Source: Rhynchopus sp. YZ270_cl-10 (taxonomy: Eukaryota; Euglenozoa; Diplonemea; Diplonemida; Diplonemidae). From it: a stretch of DNA of 64,000 nt. Position numbers and translations under genes: made by a program. Location: assembly GCA_964035575.1 (NCBI GenBank), contig OZ037875.1:1240001-1304000 (forward strand), in the 5' to 3' direction. The notes under the pieces are model-generated. The model was not told where the DNA came from. It searched no databases and was given only the letters and a program-made list of their open reading frames with translations. Shown here piece after piece: positions 53,404 through 64,000 of this stretch (the stretch's first letter is position 1; the number at the start of each line of letters is the position of its first letter).

Positions 53404-53445
53404 AAGGTGGCTAAGCATAGAGAGGCTTAGGTTCATCTTATAAAC
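53404..53445 (+). repeat. Stem-loop repeat, copy 17
   Basis: AAGGTGGCTAAGC, loop ATAGAGAG, GCTTAGGTTCATC, TTATAAAC, then GTTTCTTTCTTTC. GGTGG variant. Confidence 0.8.
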
Positions 53446-54202
53446 GTTTCTTTCTTTCTTCTCCCCTGTCTTGAAATTGTCCCTGGTGGCAAAATACCGT
53501 TTTTTTTTTTTGGGGGGGACAATTTCACGGGGGAGGGTCGGTATATGAAATAATTGATGTGCTTTTCGTCTGGTATCGTATGTGTGGGTTAGCTTCTCTG
53601 GCCTATCAACTATCCTCCTTCTTTTTGCCAGACCAGAGGCGTTTTTCTTTGAAAGCCCCGGTGGTCGCCAAATCCTCCATCAAACGACAAGCTGTGGGGA
53701 CGGAAGAATGATACCAAACGTACGAAGTTATCCCACAACAAAAAAGAAGAAAAAAATGTGGAAAATTCCTGGTAAATTTTTGCCTGAAATTTGCTGCGGA
53801 GTTTTTGGTGGGATTAAACTCCACTAAACTCCACCAAAAATTTTCAGGGTAAAAGCTGTTTCTCTCCTTTTGTTCTGTTTCCTCTGAATCTAAGTTTCCC
53901 CCCCTTCTCCACTGAGTTTCCCATGGGGCGAATAGCTATATCATTTCCTTTTTCCCCTCCTCCATATCAGAAATTTTATAAAAAAAACCCATTCACTCCC
54001 CTCTCCGTGAGGAAAGCGATCGGTGTTCACATTGTCCACCTTATTTTTTGACCCGGTCGACTGTCAGCTTCCGCCCAACACAGCCAAACTCGGGTCAAAA
54101 AAAAAATCAGGTAGATTAAATGCTTTTTACGTGTAAAGGAGGGGTCGCGATTGTTTACGTTGGAAACGTTATCAGGAGGAGGAAACGTAGCGTGTTTTGT
54201 TT

Positions 54203-54241
54203 GGTGGCTAAGCACGAGAGGCTTAGGGTCAGCTTATAAGC
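54203..54241 (+). repeat. Stem-loop repeat, copy 18
   Basis: GGTGGCTAAGC, loop ACGAGAG, GCTTAGGGTCAGC, TTATAAGC, then TTTTCTTT. Preceded by TTTGTTT. Confidence 0.75.
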
Positions 54242-54539
54242 TTTTCTTTATTTTTCACGGCGTAAATAATAGCAGAAACGCGAATAGGCCAGGACGTAAA
54301 CAAATCGTTGTCCCTTCCGCTTAATTTTTTTTTTTTGTTTTTCTAGTTCCCAGATGTCATTTGTCTCGGTTGAAGGCTTCTTTGCATCTTTGTTGCTTAG
54401 TTTTTCATCACAAAGAGAAGAGAATGCGGTACCCTTTTCAATGGATCATGTTCTTTTGAGAATGAGTCCGAAGGTGGGGGACGAAGTAGTGGTGCGGTGT
54501 GGAGTTGGTCTTCTTACCGACTTTTCTCTTTTTTGTTCC

Positions 54540-54590
54540 ACCCAGCTGGCATCGTACGTGGGTCAGCGGTGCCTGCATTAATAACTTCAC
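54540..54590 (+). repeat. B repeat, copy 7
   Basis: CCAGCTGGCATCGTACGTGG, GTCAGCGGTGCCTGCATTAA, TAACTTCAC. Immediately followed by an L repeat. Confidence 0.6.
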
Positions 54591-54614
54591 TTTGATTTTT
54601 GATTTTTTGGTGCT

Positions 54615-54752
54615 CCGGGAGGGGTCGGTATTGACAGGTCGCTGACACAGGGACTCTACACACACCCCCTGATATTGACAGGTCGCCGACAGGTCACCGA
54701 CAAGTCGTGACACGTCGCTGACAGGTCATTGACCGACTTCCGAAAGCATCAT
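54615..54752. repeat. L repeat, copy 2
   Basis: Reverse complement of 43507-43615, extended by extra GACAGGTC units: TCCGGGAGGGGTCGGTATTG, ACAGGTCGCTGACAC, GACCGACTTCCGAAA. Confidence 0.65.
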
Positions 54753-55381
54753 TTTTGCTTTTTTTTTTCCAGGTACACCAGGGTATTAGGGTGAAAAACG
54801 CGGTTTGAAAACCGGGTTTTTACATCACCCGCCCTGTACACTGCCTCTGAAGGCTTTTTGTATTGTTCAGGTCAGATTTCTTTTTTTCTCAGTGCCATCG
54901 AGGGTCGTTCTGTGCCAAGTTCACTTCTTCCCCTCCGGCATTCTTCACTTCATATGTAACTCAAAATACCCTCCCTCCGGACCCGGGTTCCGCATTATTA
55001 CCGAAGCTCCTTCGGCACAACTATTCTGTGTTCCTTCTTCGGTGTGGGTTTTTTTTTGCACTGCCGCACATTTTTCAGAACTTCCAAAGTTTTTTTTTTC
55101 CAGTTGGGTTGTACAACATAAAGTCCTTTCGAAATATATCTTTCTTTTGTGGCTAATATTATGAGTCTCCAACCTTTTTCCTTTCCCCCCCCCAATTTTA
55201 TATATCGTTTCCTCATTTCGAGTCAAGATATAAATACAGCACAACGTGATCACCATTTTTTTTATTTTTTCCCCTTCGCCTCGATTTTTGGTCGAAAAAT
55301 GGCCCCCTAAGCATGGTCAGACTGATATTTTCCAAAATGGTCAAAGTAGTCAATAAATTGTCCAATTTTCGGATATTTTTT

Positions 55382-55423
55382 TAGGTGGCTAAGCACAGAG
55401 AGGCTTAGGTTCATCTTATAAAC
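55382..55423 (+). repeat. Stem-loop repeat, copy 19
   Basis: AGGTGGCTAAGC, loop ACAGAGAG, GCTTAGGTTCATC, TTATAAAC, then a long CTTTCTTT tract and GACACCAG at about 55470, again like an intron 3' end. Confidence 0.8.
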
Positions 55424-56006
55424 CTTTCTTTTTTTTTTTTTTTTTCCACCCCCCGAACTGGTTGACACCAGGTTTTCTCAGTTCCGAGACCATCCACCAC
55501 CACCGTTCACTCTTTTTGGGGAAAGGCGCGTGTGTTGGTTGTTCTGAATGGATCACCAGCCAGATCGAGAACAGAACATTACACATGCGTACTCCCTTAT
55601 GGATGTTGGAGGAGAAACAACGGGACGATATAGTCTCAGTTCAAGTGACACCTACCATCTTTGAGTTGTGCACGAAAGGCACATTCCGCAGTTCAATTTT
55701 TGTTCTCTCCATTGTGTGATCTAGGGTGGACTGCATTTCAGTAACTCCCCTTTTCCGATTCGCGCGACTATACCTACACCACGCTGGATGATGGGGTGAT
55801 TTGGTAGATTTACATGATGTAGACTTTCCCCCACACACCCCCTCTTTTTTTTTTAGAATCACAGAATGTGTATCCCCTAACTTGCGACCCTCCCCCTTTT
55901 TTTCATGTTGCCAACCGACCGCGCGACACCCAGGAAAAGGGAGTCTCGGATACAGACGCACAGTCGAGCGTTTGCTTCTTTTTTTTTTTTCTCTTTTTTT
56001 TGTCCA

Positions 56007-56095
56007 CACCTTCTGTTGTAGGCCGCAGGGTAGTTATGTTTTTTTTTTATCCGGATGGCTGTTGTTGGGTCAGTCGGGGGTGAATAACTACCATT
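56007..56095 (+). repeat. B repeat, copy 8 (near full-length)
   Basis: CACCTTCTGTTGTAGGCCGC, AGGGTAGTTATG, T-run, ATCCGGATGGCTGTTG, GGGTCAGTCGGGGGTGAATA, ACTACCATT. Lacks only the CCTGCATC word. Confidence 0.7.
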
Positions 56096-56616
56096 TTTTT
56101 CGACTTTCTTTTTTGTTGTTTTCCCCGCAAATTCGCCGCCCCCCGTCCTTCCTCGTGGAACTCCCCACGAAAGGTGGAAGTGTGGGGACATGGTGTGAGC
56201 AATGAAAAAAGGTCCAGGGCAGAAGACTGCCCCGCTTCAATGCTCCATGGAAGACAACATTTTTTGGGTACTCTAGCCTCTCGGTGTTGCAGAAAGAACT
56301 GTTGTTGCATTTTCTGTTTGTGTTATCAAGCATTGACGAATAGAAAGGGAAAACGACGGATGGTGCCGTGCCCGCTTTAGCGTATTGGTTTTCCCACTAA
56401 CATACACCTTACTCACGTTCATCAGTGGAAAAAACACAAACCTTTTGCGGTGCGATAAACGAATAAAGTGTTTTCTTTATTTAACTGTCATATCCTGAAG
56501 TCGTTTTTCTATTTTCTTTTTCAAAAAAAAAAGATTTGGCTAAAGGCCAAATCTTTCCCCTCTGTTATTGCGGGTCACCCCAACAAAGGGTTGTCTCAAA
56601 AATAGGGGAACTCATT

Positions 56617-56697
56617 CACCGTATTCGCACAAAATTATTGACCGTAAAAATGGTCGAATTTTTTACGAATCAATAATTTGTACGAAATACGGTACAT
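56617..56697. mobile_element. MITE with ACCGTATTCG ends
   Basis: ACCGTATTCGCACAAAATTA and ATAATTTGTACGAAATACGG form an almost complete hairpin; the interior GTAAAAATGGTCGAATTTTT pairs on itself. Related to 42381-42482. Confidence 0.7.
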
Positions 56698-56949
56698 TGC
56701 AGTAGAGCTGCGATTATTGGGTGTCAATCAGGGGACATTAGTATGCCGGTGTGCCGGTGTGGCCACACCGGCTAAGCCGGTGTGGGATTTTGAGAAAAAA
56801 AAAAAAAAAAAGAAAAAGGCGGATTTTTGAATTTTTTTCTGAATTTTATCTCCTCATACAAGGCTACAACCACATCTGTAGCGGTTTCTTATGTGCATGT
56901 GACCCCACCATAAAGACCAATCGGTCCGTTCAATCAAAAGAAATAGATG

Positions 56950-57140
56950 TTCGCAACTCTCATAAAAAAGTAGCGTACCGTGCGCCTGCGGCGCAGCTAA
57001 AAATGACGAGCGGTAGCCCACAGCTCTACCCTATGCCATAGTCACAGCTACCTTTACCATAGTTTGGCTATAAAAGCGTGCGATTTTATGTCACAATTTT
57101 TGAAATGTTGCGTACCGTGGCTTCGCCAGAAAAGTTTTGA
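56950..57140 (+). repeat. G repeat, copy 3
   Basis: TAGCGTACCGTGCGCCTGCG and TTGCGTACCGTGGCTTCGCC bracket a middle that differs from the other copies but keeps CATAGTTTGGCTATAAAA. A short fragment (GCGCCGCAGGCGCACGGTAC) occurs in reverse near 58262. Confidence 0.65.
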
Positions 57141-57511
57141 TGTCATATGGTTAGACAAGGGCGCGGAGGGGAAAGAGTTGTGGAGGTCTCTGCCAAAAAT
57201 GCGTGGGGAAAAAAAAAATGCCTCACACCGGCTTTTTTGGCTCACACCGGCTTTTTTTTCAAAATCTCAAACTACCAATGTCCCCTGGTGTCAATCTGAG
57301 GGTGAAAAAAAGGGGGGGCAGGAGGGAAGAGGGAGATGGGGTGATTGCGTGTTGTATTGGGTGCTTCACAAGGCCCAAATACAGCATAGGGGAAGGAAAG
57401 GGAGGAGGGGGGAGGGGTAAACTCAGGGGGGGGGGGGGGGGGGGGAGGGAAGAGGGCACAAAGGTGGCGTACCTCCAACGCACTACCGCCCCATATATTT
57501 TATTCTGGGTT

Positions 57512-58632
57512 AGGGTACTCACACTTTTTCTTTTGTTTCTTGTCCTTGGGCTTCCCAAAAATCCGAGCGGGCGGGCGGGAAAAAAAAAGTGAAGCAAAAA
57601 AAAAAAAAGTGAACGGGGAAAAAAAACCTGTGCGGTATTTTTCCGCCCAAGAGGGCGTTTTGTTGCAGTTCCGAGCCAATCCCGGCTTGTGGTGGGGGAT
57701 ATTCGGAAAAATGGACAAAATTTCAGTGACTTAAATTTTCGCAAAATATGAACCCATACTCGTAAACAAGGGTCATTTTCAGTCTAATTTTGGAAATTTC
57801 CGACATTTGGAAGCAATTTTTTCCCCTGAAAAAAGTGGGTTTTCAGCCCCAAAACGTACCACGGTTGGCATTTCCGGAACCCGTCCGCTGTGGTGGCCAG
57901 GGTGGGGTCACTTTACCGAAATAGCCAAATTCTTGGTTTTGGTCAAAATCCATGTAGGGTAAATCCCAAATCCAGATTTTCTCTCCCTGATCCTGACGTC
58001 TGAAAACACGAAAGTGCCCGAAAACACCGGCATTTGCATTTCCGGAATCCGTCCGTTGTGTGGTGGGGCCAATTTGCCAAAATGGACAAGTTTTTGGTTT
58101 TGGTCAAAACCCGTCAGTGTAAGGTAAAGGGGGGGCAGCGCCGCAGGCTCACGTTACCAACTTTTTTTACTCGTGCCATTTTCTTTTGATTGCTCTCCAC
58201 CGTGGGGCTCAGATTGGAGCGTGCAGTTCTCTACCTTGCGGGGATGTTGCAGTAGTCAGCAACACAGCGCCGCAGGCGCACGGTACACTACTTTTTTCTT
58301 TTTTGAAAACTTGGTTGTATTAGTGTAGACACCCGAGGATGAACTCCACTACTTGCCCGGCTACAACGTGCCAAATGCTCTGGTCGCATGACCACGGGGG
58401 GTCATCTACAACCTTCAAACCCCATTTTTCTCGGGGGTCACCATATACCCCCCGAACCCTGTGAAAATCCGGATTTTTCTGGAAAAAATAATGGGGTGGG
58501 CATGGTCCCACCCCGGTCCACCTTGGTGGAAACCCTGTACACTTTTTTTTTTTGCCCACTTTTTTTTTTTTCCCTCCCTGAAAAATCCGAGCGGGCGGGG
58601 ACAAGAAACAAAAGAAAAAGTGAGAGTACCCT
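57512..58632. mobile_element. 1.1-kb inverted-repeat element
   Basis: AGGGTACTCACACTTTTTC then TTTTGTTTCTTGTCC at the left is matched by its complement at the right (about 33 of 34). AAAAATCCGAGCGGGCGG lies just inside both ends in direct orientation. The interior contains three F-type repeats (about 57650, 57860 and 58025), an I repeat (58306-58355, minus strand) and no coding frame. Confidence 0.6.
58306..58355 (-). repeat. I repeat, copy 4
   Basis: GAAAACTTGGTTGTATTAGT, GTAGACACCCGAGGATGAAC, TCCACTAC: reverse complement of copy 3 with two or three differences. Confidence 0.75.
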
Positions 58633-58806
58633 TATTCAATTAAAAAAGCGCGGTTTATTTTCCCCTTTCTGCTCCCTTCAAGCACGGATTAGAGTGTCTC
58701 TGACTTCCCTCACCTAGATATCATATTCACAATATCCAAAAACAGGTTTTAAACGAAATACCCCAAATCACCTAGGGGGGTGGGGGGGGCACCCCTAGGC
58801 AGTGCT

Positions 58807-61800
58807 ATGGAGTCGCTTTCTCTTATTGCCTCGCTTGGGGGCATTTCGTTGCAGATGGTGCATGAGTCTGCGGAGGACGAGGCAGGCCTCACATCAGACA
58901 CACCCCACACCCCACAGCCATCTTCAGACCCTCAGGATGCGACCACCCCAACAGACCCAACGGAGAGCCCTGGCGCCACACCAGAACCCGCCTCTACCCC
59001 ACCTGAGTCTGCCCCTCTGGACCCTGCCCCTCCTATTCCAACTGACCAGGGGGACGACCCGCTTCCGGAAGAGACGGAGTCTCAGATGGAGAAAGTGGAA
59101 GATGTCGAACAAAAGGTGGAGGAGGAGGAGGATGTGGAGCGTGTAAAAGCACGGCAGATTTTGGCTTTGCAGGAGCAGTTGAGTGCGTTGGAGGCAAAGC
59201 AGGCTGAGCTTCAGGAGGCGTCCAAGGCTGCGGCAGAACAGACCTTCGCGACAGAGAAACTGCTGCACGAACACCGCAGTCGGCTGTTGTCGTGGAACAC
59301 CGAAGGGAAGACCCTCGAGGAGGCATTGCAACAGGCCACCATCGATCTCTCTCATTCCCAGACCCGCCTTCACGTCATTGAGGAAGAGACCAAAGCGCAG
59401 GACACCCGCCACAGCGAACGCCTTGCCGAGCAGGAGCGCCACCTCCAAGACAAATCAAACGAGCTCAAGCGGGGTAAAATAGAAAACACGCGCGATTCAA
59501 CGGAGGACCTCCTTTTGCTCCGTTTGCTGCATTCTGAGGTTGAAAAATGGAAGTTGGCGGCGCTCAGGTTGGAGTCCTCGGTAGACATTCAGGTGAAGGA
59601 GGAGGCGAAGAACAATATTCTGCTTGGGCTCTTGAATGCGCAGCTGATCGACAGCAGGGAGGCAGGCAACGAGCTGCGTCTCGAGGCGACTGCGGGGCGC
59701 GAGCGGTCGCTGAAGCTGGACGAAGAAGCGGCGCTGTCGGAGCAACGTCTTGCGGGCCTCGTAGCCTCTGAGGGCCAGCTTGAGGCTGCAGTGGGGCAGT
59801 CCCTCCGCGAGCATGAATACACAATCGCGCGCATGGAGGCACGCGAGAAACGGCAAGAGTCTGCCATCACAGTCCTCGAATCTGAGCTTGCAGAAGTCAC
59901 CGACAAATTTGAGTCCTACAGCGAGAAGGCACGCCTTAGGAGCAGAGCCTCCGAGGACACTGAGGTATGTCACCACCCCCCAGAGCCCCCCAAAGAAGCG
60001 CACCTACCCTCTCAACTTACAAAGTGATAGAATGAAATACAATACAAAATAAACAGAGGAGTAAAAACAAATACAAACTTTCAAACCCCCCAGCCCCCCC
60101 CACCACTACCGGTTATTTTTGCAGGCACGGCTTGGGGCAGAAATCTCGCGGTACGTTTCAGTCCAGGGCGACCTCGCTGCAAGCAGTAGGGAGAGCGAGG
60201 TATGTACATGGCCAGGATGTATGGGGGAGGAAGCGTACGCATAATAGTGTAGGACTGCATGGTTGGGGTGTCCACCCCCTCGGTACAGCCGGTCAATTGT
60301 ACCAAGGTACACTGTGCACGAGAGGGGTTTGTATTTCAACTCTAATATGATGACAAATGGAAACGACAACCACAGCAAAGCCGTGTGACCTGCGAGGGGC
60401 AGCGCCAGGACGAAATCACCAAACTCACCATCGGACTAGAGACTCTTGCCAAAAAGGGGGAGATGGGTCATAAGGTACGTCACCCCCTATCCCCACACCC
60501 CACCTCCCCAAATACCCCACTTTTGCGTTAGACATCATAAAATATAATCATTGTCTCGCAAAACCACCTCAAGCGGAGAGCATACCAGATGCACACCACA
60601 AAAATGGATCAATGCCTCTTTATTTCAGATTAGTTTCTTTCGTTTTCCCCCTCTTCCTCCCCTCCTCCCCTACCACCCTACCCCACCACACCATTTCAGC
60701 GCACCTTCGAAGAAACGATGTCCCTCAGCAGCAATGCTGAGCTTACCAAACAGCAAATCTCCATCGAACAGCGGCGGATCCGCGAATTTGACGAGACAAG
60801 CGCTATAGAAGGCGCGGCACTGAAGGATAAGTATGCACTCCCCCACCCCCCCAGCTTTGGCCCCAAACCCTTTTAATAAATTGGTTTATTTTGCTAGAAA
60901 AGATCGATGCTATAAAAAATCCCCACCCACCACTTCACCTCTCTCTCTCTCTCCCCATCAGATGCGACGCACTGAAGGACACAATAGACGCCATTCAGCA
61001 GACCGCGGAGACCAGCGAAAAGGAGAGCTTCGAAACAGTCACAAAAATCGCTGCCGCCAACGAATGCATGCGACGCCGCATCGTGGCCCTGCAGAACACT
61101 GCGAGCCTTGCAGACTCAGAGCACATCAAGGACCGCATTTCGCTTGCCTCCGAGCTAGCTACGTGCCACAAGAAGATGCTTGCGTTGGAAGGTGCACTCA
61201 AACGGCTGCACCTCGAGCGCGACAACTGCGTGCTTTCTCTTCAACAAGAAAAGCAACAACTTATGTCGGGCGGATACAAAGACGAAGATGTTCGCGAAGA
61301 GGTGGCACGCATCCGCGAAGAAAAATACTCCATTGTTCATGAACGCGACGTAGGCCTCAAGAGACTCGAATCTCTAGAACAACAAGAAAAACAAAAAGAC
61401 AGATATATCAAAGATCGCTGCGTTGCTTTCGAAGCAGAAGCTAAAGCACTACAAAGCGAGATCAAAAGCCTTGTAAGAGAAGTAACCAAGCTCGAAGTTA
61501 AGGTTGCAGAAACACATGAATTCCGTGCGAAAGCAGAGGAAAACACTGTATTGGAAGATGAAATTAAACACTGCAAAGTGGAGATCAGACATATGAAGAA
61601 CGTAATAAGCACGATGACCGTCGAAAAGGGCCTTCTCGACGGTTACAAAGCAAAGGTTCTCACCGAGCAGAACGCAGTGCAACTCAACAAACTCAAGCAG
61701 CTTGAGAAGAGCAGCGCCTCCTTCACCCCCCTCCTCCGCGAGCTCGTCGCCACAGCGAAGAAGCACTGCATCGCAGACGAAGCGGTCACAGCGGCAGAGC

Positions 61801-64000
61801 ACGCCGTCCTCGAGCTCGGAGGCAACAACACCGCCTCTCCTGCAGCCGCGTGGTGAGTAATCCCTTTACGATTATTTTTCTTTACGTTTTGAGAACTTTC
61901 CAGCTTCTCCGAAATTGACATAACACAATATAAAGAAAAATCTCTCCGCACCTTTTTCAGCATTTTTTCTTCCCGACCTTTTTTTACGAAAATTTTGTAC
62001 GAATACAGTACAAATACCACATCACACCACCTTTCCATAAGGGGGGTAGGGAAATACACTGAGGTGTGGTGCACCTCACCCCTTACCATGCATCCCCACG
62101 GAGTATCCAACCCACAACGCATTCCACATACACGCGTTGCTTCGCAGCATGTTTCGCCAAAGAGGGGGCGATACCCACCGCAGCCGCCTCAGCACTATAC
62201 TTCGCACCCCTCACAACATACGCGAGGCAACCCCTCATATGACATACCACGGGATGCACTGCAATACGCCCAGGGTGTAGACCATGTGGACAGCACCACA
62301 AGCCCACCGTGGGTTACCCCTGCCGCGCCCGACGATACCGCAAGGGAAGTGCTTCAGAAATTACACCACCACTACGAAGCGGCTGGTGGTGGAGGTGGTG
62401 CTGTGACGTCTCCACCATTGCACATCCCTCCGCCGCCGTATGGGGTGTCACCGCTGCCTCCGACCCCGCTATCTACACTATCATCTTTTGCGTACAAAGG
62501 GGAGGAGAGGGAAAGGGAAAAGGAAAAAGAAAGGACCCGCCGGACACCAAAATCCGCGTCGCGGGATTCCACCATTGCAGTGCGTGCGCAACGTGCTGCA
62601 GAGACGAGGCTGGCTGCAGCGGAAGCGGAGCTACATGATTTGCTCCGAACCGGGCAGGTCTCGGTCAATAATGGCAGACAAAACGGAGCTGGGGAAAGTC
62701 TTGCTGCAGCGAAAGCGGCGCTCCGCGAACTTCGCGACACCAATACAGAGAGAAAGAAAAGCCCGAAAAAACGGACCCACAGCAAACGACGTCAGAAATC
62801 TATAGACGAACCGAACTTTCCACCACCAGGGTTGGGTGGAGGTGGAGGAGGTGGAGGAGGAGGTGGTGTAACACAACGCACCGAAATCCCATCCCGAAGA
62901 CAGTCCACCTCCACCCTGGGTCTCAGCCCCCCCGGGTCATGCCGGCAGAGTGCCATGAGCGTTACCTTCTTGGACCATAAATTCGATGACAACGACATTG
63001 CAAGCGATGCCGGATCCATCACAGTGCGTATCAACGCAGATGAAGGACCTATTGGGGTTAATTGGGTCAAAACAAACGGAATCCTCACCGCACAGAGCGT
63101 CCGTGAGCACAGCCCCGCTGCGCGAGGCGGCGTCTCCGCTGGCTGGCAGCTCCTCAGCATCAACGATACCGCCGTTCATCGAGAAGAAGACGTTGACAAT
63201 GCTTTATCACATTGCACCGGTATTGCCGATTTCGGCATGCTCCCCTCCACCACGACCACCACCACCACCACCCCTCCTACTGTCTCTATCGGAATCCAAG
63301 CACGACCCAACGAAGCTGGCCGTCTCTCCCGTGGAGTTAATACTGATCACCGAGAGCGTGAAAGCGCGCAGTGTGAAACACTGTTGACCCAGGTTGAGGT
63401 GCTGCAAGCGGCGGTAGAGGAATCAATGAGGGAGAGGGAGGCGATGTCTGAGGAGATTCAAGGGCTGGAGCGGGTGGTGGTGGAAGGGGAGGCTGCGGGG
63501 GTGCGGTGTGCGGAGCTGGAGGCGCTTCTGGCGGAGACGAATGAGATGGTGGAAGGGAGCAGCCGCATGGTGGAGCTCAGCCGTGCCAAGCACAGCAACG
63601 CAGAGGCGCAGATCGCAGACCTTGAAGACGCCAACGCCGTCCTCCAAACACAATGCGCGCAGCTAGAGGCAACTGCCGCACAAATGAGCCATGAAGTAGC
63701 AGCACTCAAAGAGGATATGGCGAACACTGAGGATGAACACCACAACGCATTAGCGCAGGAGGAGGTGCGCATGAAGGAGGCAGTGTTGAGTATAGCTGCG
63801 GAGCTTGATGAGGTATGGAAGACGAAAAATTCAAAAAAAAAAAAAAAATCAAAAAAAATGCAGGAAAAGCAAGCCCGTAGAGGTGAGAGTGCAATGTTAG
63901 AGTCGGCAGACCAATCGTTGCATGGTGCGCAAAAGGAGATAGAGGCATTGCAGGAGGCGTTGGCAGCGCAGGGTGCAGCTGCTGCGGATGAGCTGTCGGC
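58807..64000 (+). CDS. Long coiled-coil protein with PDZ-like domain (3' end beyond window)
   Basis: Seven exons are visible: 58807-59964, 60125-60199, 60376-60474, 60700-60830, 60962-61852, 62009(?)-63812 and 63864 onward. Donors are GTATGT, GTATGT, GTACGT, GTATGC, GTGAGT and GTATGG. More than 1400 residues. Exon 1 starts with a Pro/Ser/Thr/acidic segment and turns into heptad coiled coil (LALQEQLSALEAKQAELQEA). Exons 2-5 are coiled coil. Exon 6 is one 1.8-kb open frame: a disordered Pro/Gly-rich part, a PDZ-like domain at 63012-63230 (SITVRINADEGPIGVNWV, SPAARGGVSAGWQLLSIND), a Thr tract, then more coiled coil. The acceptor of exon 6 is uncertain: 61904, 61961 and 62009 all keep the frame. 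Intron 2 holds an H repeat. Probably a cytoskeletal or scaffold protein; no orthologue recognised. Confidence 0.8.
60282..60345 (+). repeat. H repeat, copy 5 (intronic)
   Basis: CGGTCAATTGTACC, AAGGTACACTGTGCACGAGA, GGGGTTTGTATTTCAACTC. It lies inside intron 2 of the PDZ-like gene, showing the H family can sit in transcribed DNA. Confidence 0.55.

Larger units (their letters stand above)
52348..58806. other. Repeat-rich region upstream of the PDZ-like gene
   Basis: No supported gene in 6.4 kb. Contains four stem-loop repeats, B repeats (54540 and 56007), a C repeat (52715), an L repeat (54615), a G repeat (56950), an I repeat (58306), the TA-flanked MITE at 53171, the MITE at 56617 and a 1.1-kb inverted-repeat element at 57512. 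Long G and T homopolymers account for the open frames. Confidence 0.55.

Overview
The window looks like nuclear DNA of a unicellular eukaryote. GC-rich protein genes with short GT-AG introns sit in very AT-rich intergenic DNA full of poly-T/poly-A tracts. Confirmed introns are about 51-225 bp with GTATG- or GTACG-type donors; one cyclase intron is 1.8 kb because a transposon sits in it. Every gene I can support is on the + strand. The soluble tandem class III cyclase and the membrane pseudo-cyclase with a PYLP motif recall Euglenozoa and related protists. I cannot name the organism and found no spliced leader.

Layout: 1-15.5 kb has no convincing gene, only short + strand repeats, miniature inverted-repeat elements, two very long simple arrays and gene debris at 13.2-14.1 kb. 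15.6-20.1 kb holds a small ORF, an XPB/Ssl2 DNA helicase (2 exons) and a mitochondrial-type glycine cleavage H protein (4 exons). 20.2-24.5 kb is a transposon island, including a hAT-type element with an 8-bp target duplication; the inverted-repeat elements here carry minus-strand host-like coding fragments. 24.5-36.9 kb is gene-dense: a REX1-B-like protein, a 1145-residue tandem cyclase whose intron holds a TTAA-flanked element, two ubiquitin-like/beta-propeller paralogues (the second frameshifted), and a six-helix membrane pseudo-cyclase. 36.9-46.0 kb is another repeat island with foldback-like elements. 46.1-52.4 kb holds a microsomal cytochrome P450, then two copies of a third ubiquitin-like/propeller gene with identical coding sequence, separated by a decayed gene. 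52.4-58.8 kb is repeats. From 58.8 kb to the end is the 5' part of a long coiled-coil protein with a PDZ-like domain, at least seven exons.

Functional themes are DNA repair/transcription (XPB, REX1-B), cyclic nucleotide signalling (tandem cyclase with many RRxS sites, plus a pseudo-cyclase), lipid or xenobiotic oxidation (P450), and a locally expanded ubiquitin-like/propeller family of unknown role. The most unusual non-coding signal is a ~42-nt stem-loop repeat, at least 19 copies, all + strand, all outside genes, usually followed by a T-rich tract, with base-pair-preserving changes in the stem. Several other short repeat families share this one-strand bias, which fits processing signals in long + strand transcripts. 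No retrovirus, LTR element, Polinton, tRNA, rRNA or CRISPR array was recognised.
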